A DNA stretch of 64,000 bases from Phascolarctos cinereus (lineage: Eukaryota; Chordata; Mammalia; Diprotodontia; Phascolarctidae), in the NCBI RefSeq assembly GCF_002099425.1, contig NW_018344252.1, positions 930,001 to 994,000 on the forward strand. Reading direction: 5' to 3'. The notes under the pieces are model-generated. The model made no database searches and had not been told where the DNA came from. It saw only the letters and a list, made by a program, of their open reading frames with translations. The position numbers and the translations under genes were made by a program. Positions within the stretch are counted from its first letter, which is position 1; the number at the start of each line of letters is the position of its first letter. Positions 31,879-41,274 of this stretch are shown one piece after another.

Positions 31879-32918
31879 CTTCTTCTCCCTTCTTCCTTCT
31901 CTCCTCCTCCCTTCCCCCCCACTTGCCTTTTCTCTCTTCCCCCTCCTCCTCCATCCTCCTCCTCCTCCATCCTCCTCCTCCTCCATCCTCCTCCTCCTCC
32001 ATCCCCCTCCTCCTCCTCCTCCTCCATCCTCTCCTCCTCCATCCTCCTCCTCCTCCATCCCCCTCCTCCATCCCCCTCCCCTTCTCCTCCTCCATCCCCT
32101 CTCCTCCTCCTCCATCCTCCCCTCCTCCTCCATCCCCTCCTTCCTCTCCATCCCCTCCTCCTCCTCATCCCCCTTTCTCTCCATCCCTCCTCCTCCTCTC
32201 TCCCTCCTCCTCTCTCTCTATCCTCCTCCCCTCCATCCCCCTCCTCCTCTATCCTCCTCCTCCCCTCTTCCCTTACCCCTCCCTCACACCTTGCTTCTTA
32301 TCTCTTCCTCCTCCCTTTTCCTCACTCCCCTCCTCCTCCTCTTTTTCTCCCTTTTCTACTTTCTTTCTTCCTCCTCCCCTTCTCTCCTTCTCCCTTCCTT
32401 TCCTCCCCTTCCTCCCCTTCCTCCTTCCTCCCCTTCCTCCCCTTCTCCCTTCCTCCCTTCCTCCCCTTCCTCCTTCCTCCCTTCCTCCCCCGTCCCCTCC
32501 CCATCTTCCTCCTCCTTCCTTCTGCTCCCCCTCCTCTTTTTCTCCCCTTTCCACTTTCTTTCTTTCTTCCATCCTCCCCTCCCTTCTTCCTCCCTTCCTC
32601 CCCTTCCTCCTCTTCCTTCCCTTCCTTCCCTTCCTCCCCTTCCTTCCTTCCTCCCCTTCCTCCCCTTCCTCCCCTTCCTCCTTCCTCCCCTTCCTCCCTT
32701 CCTCCTTCCTCCCTTCCTCCCTTCCTCCCCTTCCTCCCCTTCCTTCTCTCCTTCCTCTTCCTCCCTTCCTCCTCCATCCCCCTCCTGCCGTCTTCCTCCT
32801 CCTCCCTTCTCCTCCTCTGCCTCCCCTCCTCCTCCTCTTTTTTCCTCTCCTTTTCACTTCTTCCTTTCTTCCTCCCTTCCACTTTTTCCTTCTCCCCTCC
32901 CCCTCCCCTCTTCCTGTT
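31879..32918. repeat. Polypyrimidine tract of about 1 kb
   Basis: Roughly 1,040 bp of nearly uninterrupted C and T on the plus strand. 31945-32160 is dominated by CCTCCTCCTCCAT units, and 32390-32520 and 32590-32760 by CCCTTCCTCC units. Blocks containing CTCCTCTTTTTCTCC and ACTTTCTTTCTT recur at about 32335, 32528 and (diverged) 32826. Long frames on both strands (up to 512 codons) are a composition artefact. Such tracts can form triplex (H-DNA) in vitro. Confidence 0.95.
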
Positions 32919-33024
32919 CTTTTTGGGCACTGGTGACTCCACCTCTTTACCTGAGCCAGAGGTTTCCATGGAGTGCCTGCTACCAGCTCCTATACTTTTT
33001 CTCTTCACCATCACTCTTTCTGCT

Positions 33025-33135
33025 TCTCTGTCTGGCCTCACAGAGAGACACTTGTTGGCCCAGTGACTAACCACGTAGCCAAAGGACCTGGATTCAAATC
33101 CTGCCCCTTCTGCTCTGGACCTGTGTGGCCTTGGG
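33025..33135 (+). repeat. MIR-like head, forward
   Basis: ACCTGGATTCAAATCCTGCC and TGTGTGGCCTTGGGTGCC; the core has been lost. Confidence 0.65.
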
Positions 33136-33630
33136 TGCCACTGGTGGGTGAGCCAAGGGGGCGAAGGAACTCTCCTTGATGCCTGGCTCCTCTGGTCCTC
33201 TTCCTTCTGACTCTCCCTTGGCGTTCATGCCTGCACTCACCTGCTGCCCGCTCCTGGGGAGGTGCAGCTGCATCCCCTCATCCTCCCCTAGGCCCACAGT
33301 GGTGCCCCCACCCCAGCAGGGGCCCTTCCGCTGGGGCCAGGGTAGATCTCAGGCAGCCATGACCTTGGGGGGGGGGAGGGGAAACACTGACTTTATTTTC
33401 TGTTACCTTGAGCTCATTTGAGCATTTCTATCAGACATTTAAAAATGTGATTTGGAGAAGGCATCCATACCACAAGCTCACCTGCCTACAGGGGTAGGCC
33501 CTCAAAAAGGTTAAGAACCCCTCCTCAGACTGTGGTTTGCCCTTTTAACCAACAGTCCTTTCAATGCAATAAATGGGTGTGTTTCAGGGAGAGTCAGGAC
33601 AGGGACAAAGAACTGACTTTAAGCCTGATT
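33136..33630. other. Unrecognised sequence
   Basis: A G-run lies near 33368. No supported gene or repeat. Confidence 0.4.
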
Positions 33631-33634
33631 CTGG

Positions 33635-33860
33635 GGAGGCAGTGTGGTACAGTGGGTGGAGAGCCACCTATGAGCCAGAAAGCCCTGCCTGCCTTCAAAC
33701 GCAGCCTCTGATACCTCCTCTCTGCATGTCCCTGGGCAAGTCACTGGCCCCAGCAACTTCCTAAGGCTCCCAGTTGCCAAGAGGTACAGAGTGACATCAG
33801 TAGAGGGCATTCCCTCACCCGGGAGTTCCCTCTGCCAGGGCAGTCACTGGTCAGGGACAA
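33635..33860 (+). repeat. tRNA-derived SINE with AACTTCCTAAG tail, forward
   Basis: GGCAGTGTGGTACAGTGGGT, CCTGGGCAAGTCACTGGCCC, CTCCCAGTTGCCAAGAGGTA and TAGAGGGCATTCCCTCACCC make a recognisable marsupial MIR relative. Confidence 0.75.
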
Positions 33861-33959
33861 AAACAAGATGCTGGGCCCTGGGAGATAGGGGCCGTTCAGT
33901 GACATTTAAGCTTTGCTGTCCCCTTCATGTCTTGGGGGAGGGGACAGAAGGGGAGTCAC

Positions 33960-34445
33960 CCCTTGGGAGCCTCAGTTTCCCCACCTGTAAAATGAGGCCG
34001 GACCAGATGGCCCGTGGAGTAGAATAGATGCCTTTGGACTTGGAGTCACAAAGACGTGGGTTCGGATCCCGCCTTGGATACGTGTGAGCTATGTGACCAT
34101 AAGGGTGGGGACACGCATTTATTAGGTGACTGTTCCGTGCCTAGTACTATGCTGAGTGCTTTATGATGATCTCATTTGGTTCTCACAACAGCCTTGGGAG
34201 GGAGGTGCTAATATTACTTCCATTTTACAGTTGAGAAAACGGAAGCAGACAGGTCAAACAACTTGGTCTGTGTCGCCGAGCTAAGTAACCGTCTGAGACT
34301 AGATTTGAACTCTGATCTTGCTGACTTCAGACCCCGCTTTCTGTGCACGCTGGTGCCACCTAGCGGTCCCTGTGGGGAAGTGGTTTCACCTGAGCCTCAG
34401 TTCTTCCATCTATAAAATGGGGATGATTTGTACGGCTCCTCGAGT
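33960..34445. repeat. Nested SINEs: a MIR (-) inserted into a MIR-like SINE (+)
   Basis: A short MIR tail is at 33960-34030. A forward head starts at 34030 (GACTTGGAGTCACAAAGACG) and stops at about 34105 (TGTGACCAT). An inverted MIR occupies about 34110-34370 (CGCATTTATTAGGTGACTGT, then CCATTTTACAGTTGAG, then TGCCACCTAGCGGTCCC). The forward core resumes at 34385 (TCACCTGAGCCTCAGTTCTT, then TATAAAATGGGGATGATTTG). Confidence 0.8.
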
Positions 34446-35560
34446 GTCACGTAAAGGTACACACGAGCCTGTTCGTGAATGCGCCAAGAACACGAAGGGC
34501 TTGGTGAATGCTGCTTGTGGCTGGGGACGACGCTAACATCCCTCGGACCCAGCACTGGTGCCCTGAAGTGAATTTTGGTGGGGAAAGGGAGTGAGAAGGA
34601 TGTCCCAGAATCCAGGCTCTTAGCAGAGCAGGGCCAGAGGAGGGGCCTGGGGCTGCCCAGAGAGGGGCCAAGGAAGCCGTCCACGTCATGATTTGGCCAG
34701 CCCCGCTGGCCGCTGTCCAGCGCCATCCTGGCCACCCTCAGGACTAGGGGCGGGCCTCGGTCACATCAGCCTGGAGTGGGTACAGTCAGCCTTTCCTGAG
34801 GCACCCCCATGAAGCAGGGATCTGCACACAGGCCCTTCATCCGTGTGTGTGGGGACTGAATTAGCGTCAGAACTGCATCGGAAGCCTCGCCCTGCCGTGG
34901 CTTGGCAGGTATTGACCAGCATGGGTCATCAGGGAGGGGCGGCCTCCATGCTCTCGGGAGCAGCCTGGCAAGATGTCGAGCCCACGTGGAGTGAAATGTC
35001 TTTAATTTAAGAAACAAAACAAGCAGATGGAGAAGATCCCTCAGAGTAGGGAATCGGAAATGGAAGAGTGGGTTGTACTTTCTTGAGTCCAGCTGGATAT
35101 TTGAACCAGAGATTGTGCTAAGAACAGTGAGTGGGCAGGTGTGTCCCAGTGGGAACAGTGCCTGCGTGGAGACACATTACACCTCCTTGACCCACCATAG
35201 TCTGTGACCTGAGCAGTCACTGCGCATTTATTGAATGTGTACTCTGTGTGTGTGAGAGAGAGAGACGGGGAGCCGGAGATGGAGGCCTGACTAAGTTCTA
35301 GCTTTGACCCCCCTGGAGCTCAATCATCCCCTCTCTATGGTGAGGTCGGCCTTGTGACTTTGAAAGACCCTGTTGGCTTGAGACCTAAGATCCTCTGAGC
35401 TTGTTGTAGGTGGCGGGCTCGAAACACTGACCTCATGCATCAGCTTGGGGTGTTACCTTGAAGGGGTTTTGCTGGAAGGATTTGCCTTTCCCAGTTTTGC
35501 CAAGAGAGGTTAGTGGATCTGGATAACCTAGGAGGGCCACCTGCCCCCTCAGAATCAAGT
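34446..35560. other. Unrecognised sequence
   Basis: A short CATTTATTGAATGTGTAC fragment plus a TG/GA run lies at 35225-35270. No gene is supported. Confidence 0.4.
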
Positions 35561-35564
35561 CAAG

Positions 35565-35660
35565 TCACCAAGCATTTATTAGGCACCTACCATGTGCCTG
35601 GAGGGTCAAAGAAAGATTTCAAAAAGTGGTCTTGGCCATTGAGGAGCCCACAGTCCAGCA
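35565..35660 (+). repeat. MAR1-like CORE-SINE tail
   Basis: AAGCATTTATTAGGCACCTA, CCATGTGCCTGGAGGGTCAA and GGCCATTGAGGAGCCCACAG. Confidence 0.75.
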
Positions 35661-36499
35661 GCGAGGCCCTGATGGCTTGCAGTTCTCTGGTTTGGGTTGT
35701 CTGAGCTGTAAAGGGGGACCTTTGACACAGAGCTAGGTTTTGGTATGGTTAATCCCTGGCCCGGTAGCAAGGGAGGGTGAGAAGAAATTATAAAAGGTCA
35801 TTACTTTAAGTCTGCGTTTGCCTTCTGAATTATTAAAAGTCCCTACTGAGTGGCTCAGCCCCGTTGCCAACCATTGGAAAAAACATTAAACCCTATCTGG
35901 TGCTTTGTTTTCTCTTGAATCACATGGATGACGGCAAGTAATTAGGGTTTTAGGAAATTGGGACGGGGGCAGGCCCATTTGGATTTGTTCCTTGGGGGGT
36001 AGAAGGCATACTGGGTCAACCTGTTCAGTTTGCCCCAGGGAAGAATGCGGTAACTTGGAGGAGTGTGGGCACCAGGCTTGAGGTAGAGTTGTGAAACCAG
36101 GGCGGTGGGGTGCTGTGTGATGTGGACGAGTGGGGGAGGTTCCCAGGCTGACCTCCCGGGGCCAGGGGCTGAGCTGTGGCTCCTAGCTTTCACTGGCCTT
36201 TGAGATAGCCCCTGGCCGTTGATGTGGGGAGGCTGTCGGCCTGCTGATGCTCGATGCTCGCAGCTGGCTGCTGGACCAGAGCGGGACAGCCTGGCCTGAG
36301 AACTAAAACGTGACGCTGTTAGGGATGGCTGTGTCCTGGAAGGAGTGAGAAAGGATGTGTTCAGCAGAGGTTGTCAGGAAAGCAGCCAATAAGCGCTGAT
36401 TAAGCACCCACTGTGTGCCAGGTGGCCCAAAAGGATTCCTGAGCAGGACTGGAGGAAGACATTTGACCTTTCGGGAATTTCTGTTCAGGATACGTATGA
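35661..36499. other. Unrecognised sequence
   Basis: Only a short CORE-SINE tail near 36390-36425 (GATTAAGCACCCACTGTGTG) is recognisable. Confidence 0.4.
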
Positions 36500-36509
36500 C
36501 CACACAGCT

Positions 36510-36630
36510 CCTTCATATCTATATCTATATTGATAGATATATAGACATGTAAGAGATATGAGAGATAGATATGGGAAGGGAGAGAGAGACATGGGAAATT
36601 TGAGAGAGACATGGGAGAGGTGTGTGTGTG

Positions 36631-36709
<79 letters not shown>
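36510..36709. repeat. Compound simple repeat ending in (AT)n
   Basis: Short TATCTATA and GAGAGA runs lead into TGTGTGTGTATG and then about 75 bp of uninterrupted TA dinucleotides (about 36634-36708). It abuts the 3' end of the antisense L1 piece. Confidence 0.95.
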
Positions 36710-36714
<5 letters not shown>

Positions 36715-37660
36715 ATTTACTTGTAACATTCATTCTAAAAAAAATTTGAGTTCTGAATTCTCTCACTCCTCCCTCACCCATTGAGAAGACAAGAAATGTG
36801 ATATCAATTATACATGTGAAATTATGCAAAACATTTCCATGTTAGCTATGTTACACAAAAAAAAGGCTAAAGAGTGAAAATTGTATGCTTCTGTCTGTAT
36901 TCAGGCTTCATTGACTCTTTCTCTGGAGGTGGATAGCATTTCTTACCATGGGCCCTTTGGAACTGTCTAGGCCCATTGTACTGAGAAGAGCTAAGTCACT
37001 CACTGTTGATCATCATGCTATGTCGCTGCTCACTTCACTTTCCGCTGTTCATACGGGTCTTCCAGGTTTTTCTCAAACCATCCCCCTGGTTGTTTCTTCC
37101 AGCACAATAGTATTCCACGACATTCATATGCCACGGGTTGTTCAGCCATGCCCCGATTTTTGGGCATCCTCTCAATTTCCAGTTCTTAGCCGTCACAGAA
37201 AGAGCTGCTATAAGTATTTTTGTACATGTGGGTCCTTTCTCTTTTTCTTTGACCTCTTTGGGTATGCACATTTTTATAGCCCTTTGGGCGTAGTTCCAAA
37301 TTGCTCTCCAGAATGGTTGGATCAGTTCACAACTCCATCACTAGTGCATTAGTGTCCCAGTTTTCCCACATCCCCTCCAGCACTTGTCATGTTCCTTTTC
37401 TGTCATGTTAGCCAATCTGATGGTGTGAAGTGGTACCTCAGAATTGTTTTAGTTTGCATTTCTCCAATCAATAGTGGTTTAGAGCGTTTTTTCATGGGAG
37501 TATAGATAGCTTCAATTTCTTCTTCTGAAAGCTGCCTGTTCATATCCTTTGACCATTGATCAATTGGGGAATGACTTTTATTCTTATAAATTTGGCTTGG
37601 TTATCTATATGTTTGAGAAATGAAGTCTTTATCATAGAAACTTGTGGTAAAAATTTCCAT
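36710..37660 (-). mobile_element. L1 LINE 3' piece (end of ORF2 and 3'UTR), antisense
   Basis: The minus strand encodes the ORF2 C-terminal stretch AKNWKLRGCPKIGAWLNN, closely like the copy at 51.4-52.0 kb. Further blocks such as TCAATTGGGGAATGACTTTT are L1 ORF2 complements. The copy is 5'-truncated and decayed. Confidence 0.9.
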
Positions 37661-37800
37661 CCTATTTTTCCCCTGTTTATCCTTCCCCATCTCCCCCTCT
37701 CCTCAGAAGTTTGTTTGACTTTTGACCACTGTCTCCCTTCTATCATCCTCCTCATCTTCTCACCATTCCTCCTTCCTTCTCCTCCTGTAATCCAGCCTGG
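37661..37800 (-). repeat. CT-rich piece resembling the HAL1-like 3'UTR
   Basis: TTTTGACCACTGTCTCCCTT and CTATCATCC match 4640-4695 of the HAL1-like element (ACCACTGCCTCC, then CTTCTATCATCC). It lies directly next to the L1 piece, so the source element may be a hybrid, or two insertions abut. Confidence 0.55.
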
Positions 37801-38170
37801 ATTGGTCCAGGATGATCTCTAAGTGTCCTCGTTTTTTTGCCGCTGCTCACCCCCGACGCAGACCAATCTGGCGCATTCTAAGTCTCTGTAGGAATGGTTT
37901 GTGTGTATACATTTGTTGGGGACCATGACCACATCCCTCCCCTTGCCTTGCTGAAGGTCAGTGTGGGCACTGGCCGGGCTTTGGGACATCCTTTCTAGGA
38001 CAGCTGTGTCTCCTTGGGGATGTGTTCCCCAGGCAGCAAGTCTGGCTCTGTCCACTCTCTAGGACTCCTGGAGATGAAGGGCTGGGTGGGCCTACTGGCC
38101 GGCAGGCTGGTTAGGTGTGTTCTCTCTGACCATGAGCCTGACTGTAGAGAGCAGACTGTGGACCCGAGGC
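37801..38170. other. Unrecognised sequence
   Basis: No supported gene or repeat. Confidence 0.4.
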
Positions 38171-38173
38171 AGG

Positions 38174-38175
<2 letters not shown>

Positions 38176-38232
<57 letters not shown>

Positions 38233-38254
38233 TGTCTGTCTGTCTGTCTGTCTC
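38176..38254. repeat. (TG)n followed by (TCTG)n microsatellite
   Basis: About 54 bp of pure TG then six TCTG units. Z-DNA-capable and probably polymorphic. Confidence 0.97.
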
Positions 38255-38822
38255 CCGGGGAGGCCTCTTTGGGGGGAGGTGGTAGTGCCTCTTTTAAAGA
38301 GACAACACACCTGTATGCTGAGTTTTAGCCTTCTGTCAGCTGTGATAGGACACAAGCCTTTCTCTCTGGAGGCCCAGATGACGTGGGGTAGGGTGGGCCT
38401 GGCTATCTGCAGTATGAGGGGGTGGACTTGGCCTCCTCTGAGGTCCCTGGCAGCTCCAAATCTCAATCATCTGATGCTGTGATGGGGGCAGTGGCCCCTG
38501 CCCCTGGGCCTTGGTCCAGGAGGCAGCTGAGCAGCAGGGGTGGGAGCCAGTGCCTGGGGTGGGGGCAGCAGGAATAGGAGGGCAGAAGAGGGGGAGGAGC
38601 TACGTGATGAGGCCCATGGCCTTGGCATATGAACAGTGCTGTGGAGGGGGTCATTAGAGGAAGGACGGGGCACCCACTGGCTCAGTCAGCCCTCCTGGCC
38701 TTTTACTGGGAAGAGGACACAGAGGAGGTGTACCTGAGCTCCTGTGCCCTCAGATTCTTGCCCAAGCCTTCATGATTCTTAGTATTTATTGACTTCCTTC
38801 CCCTTAAGGGGGAGGTGGAAGG
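38255..38822. other. Unrecognised sequence
   Basis: GC-rich and without supported features. Confidence 0.4.
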
Positions 38823-39070
38823 TGCCAATAGTGCACAGAGTACTGTGCCTGGAGTCAGGAAGACCCTGGTTCAAATTCAGCCTCAGTCACCAATTACCTG
38901 TGTGACCCTGGGAAAGTCACTGACCCTCTGTCTGCCTCTGTCTCAACTGTAAAATGAGGAAAATAATAGCATCTACATGCCGGGTTGTTGTGAGGATTAA
39001 GTATATTAATAGATATATAGAGTACTTTAAGGTTTACAAAGTGCTTTACAAAAATCATCTCATTTGAGCC
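38823..39070 (+). repeat. MIR/CORE SINE, forward, near full length
   Basis: TGGTTCAAATTCAGCCTCAG, ACCCTGGGAAAGTCACTGAC, AACTGTAAAATGAGGAAAAT and AAAGTGCTTTACAAAAATCA in canonical order. Confidence 0.88.
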
Positions 39071-39074
39071 TAGG

Positions 39075-39230
39075 GTCTAGAGCCAGACTCTTCCAACCTG
39101 CTCATTTTACAGGTGAGGAAATAGAGGCCTCGATGCTGAAGTGAGTTGCCCAAGGTCACTAGGTGCTAAGCCTCAGAGGTGAGATTTGAATCCAGGTCCT
39201 CTGGTGTTGAGCCTAGGGCTGTGCCCTTGC
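39075..39230 (-). repeat. MIR3-like, antisense
   Basis: CTCATTTTACAGGTGAGGAA, GTTGCCCAAGGTCACTAGGT and TTTGAATCCAGGTCCTCTGG. Confidence 0.85.
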
Positions 39231-41234
39231 CTCAGGCTGGCTCTGGGAGGGCCACAAAGCAGTCTGGAAGGTGCTGTGTTCTGCAGCGGAGTCTGCATAC
39301 TCCCCTAGGCCGGCACCATCAGCAGCAGAGCTCTCCAGGCCACATGGTGCGTTTGTGGGGAGCGAGGGAAGGGCCAGCCAGGCAGGCATCCTTGGGGACT
39401 CTTCCCTGGATCCGGCGCCTCTGTAAGCAGTGCTGAGCATGCCTGGGACACATAGGACCTTCTGAATGTTTGCTTGGATTCAGGGCAGGCACTCTGGCCC
39501 TTCCAACCTGAGGCGGGCCTCGCTTCTCCTGCCTGGTGCAGGCTGCATCAGTGACGCAGCAGACGAACAAAGACCCCAGGCCAGCCTGGACATCGTGTCT
39601 GTCAGTGATCACAGGAAGGGGGCTGGATGGAAGGGGAGCAGTAAGGGAAGCAAGACAGGGGCCCGAGGCAGACTTCTAGAATGTTCCACTCGGCTTGCCT
39701 GCCTGCTCGTTTCCTTCCTCCCGGACCAGCGGGCTGGAAGACTAAAGGGTCAGAGGCTGAGCATAAGCCCCTAGTTTCCAGTGACCCCTGAAGCACAGGC
39801 ACAGTCGTGCCCTGGGGCTGGCCTGAAACGAGAGTAGCCCAGGAGGGGAGGTTCATGTCTTCACTGGCCTCCTGGACAGAAGTTGGCCTGGTTACAGAGA
39901 GGCTTTGCTTTTAGAGCTGAATTCGAATCTGCAAGCCTGTACTGAACGCCTGCCCTGTCCAAGGCCCCGAGCTGGCCCCAGGGATGCCAGGATGCGCGGC
40001 GGGCCTCTTGGCCTCAGGGTGGGCAGATGATGGGCACGGGTGGTATACATGGTGAATGTGAGGCGAGTAAAATGGGATGGGGCAAGGGAAGGGGCTGAGA
40101 GCCCTAGGCATACTCAGCGGTGGGGGAGATTGGAGACGGCTTTGGCTGAGCCATGCCCAGAGGAAAGAAGAGGGCTTCACTGGGGGCAAGATGAGGAGGA
40201 GGAGGAGGCAGAAGTGTGACCACCCTCTGGCTGTGAGTGGGTGCAGTGGGACATCCTACAGGGGGAGGCCAGCTAGGTGGGGTCAGAGCCAGACTGGGCT
40301 TAGCCAGGTCTTTCAGTGGCAGCCTGAAGAGTTGGGCTCGGATCTGAGAGGCACCCAGGAGCCACAGCACATTCTGGAGCATTTCCCGGCTGGCCACTCA
40401 GAGAGCATTCTGGCCTCATGACTTTGCCTTGTCCCGTGGACCTTTCAGAAGTCTATTTTGCAGCCAGCCTTCTGTGCATTTGCCTTGAGTGCCTTGGGTT
40501 TCAGCCACATCTGACAGCAGCATTTATTTCTCAAGCTTCTATGACTTTGGCCTACAAATTCTCACTCTCTGGTTGGACTCCCACTGGGGATTTTTGTCAA
40601 TAGGAGGGAGTGGGTAGGATTGAGGGCTTAACAAAATCCGGCCCTGGAATATGCCAGCTCTCCTCATTGGGTTCCATGACATGAGTGAGAATGGAAGGTG
40701 GGCCTGGCCTCTCAGAACCCTAGAATCTGGAAGGACTCCTTCCGTGTCTGTCTGTCTGCTCCCCAGATATGCATGCCTCCCAGCTTCCTGGTTTCCACGT
40801 TGGAGAATGAGCCCCGAGTGTGCCTGGTGCTGGGGGCTTGGGCTCAGGGCTGCTCCCAGGCTCTCTGGAGCAGAAAGGCAGGTGGGGGTGGGGTGTGCTG
40901 GGCCCCAACCCCTATCTCCCCCTGCTCCTGGTCCCCTGGAAAGGGTGTGGGTTGGGAACTTGATAATAAGCTCTTAGGTGAGTGAGTTTTTGTTTCCAAG
41001 GATGAATCTTCAATGGGCAAGCATTGTCAAGTGGGGATGAGTAATTCTTAGACATTTCATTTACACTGAGGTTTCTTTATTTATTTTAGGAAGCGAGGTG
41101 TGTTTCCCTTCCTGGTGACTGTCAGATAAAGAGCCATGGCCTGCATGGTTTGGGATGCAAGGCTTCTCACCAAGCAGGAGACAAGTTGGATTTTAAGCCA
41201 TTTAAGGCGCTGACTTTTTTTCACCCTCCCCCAG
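39231..41234. other. Intronic sequence upstream of the MTUS1 coding exon
   Basis: I recognise no repeat beyond a faint SINE tail at 39925-39970 (CTGTACTGAACGCCTGCCCT). The last 35 bp form the pyrimidine tract and acceptor for the exon at 41235. Other frames lack support. Confidence 0.5.
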
Positions 41235-41274
41235 GAGGGTTTTGTGTTGAACCAGCTGAAAAGGTCGATCCAGA
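41235..41274 (+). other. MTUS1: 5' untranslated part of the MTUS1 first coding exon
   Basis: These forty bases lie between the acceptor at 41234/41235 and the ATG. They contain an in-frame stop (41257-41259), which makes the chosen start the first possible ATG in this exon. The acceptor has a long T/C tract ending CCCCCAG. Its presence implies at least one upstream noncoding exon. Confidence 0.85.

Noticed and set aside
31528-33066. A 512-codon plus-strand frame and several 200-380-codon frames on both strands
   Set aside because: They lie over the polypyrimidine tract, where stop codons cannot occur. The translations are only Pro/Ser/Leu/Phe or Gly/Glu/Arg/Lys runs.
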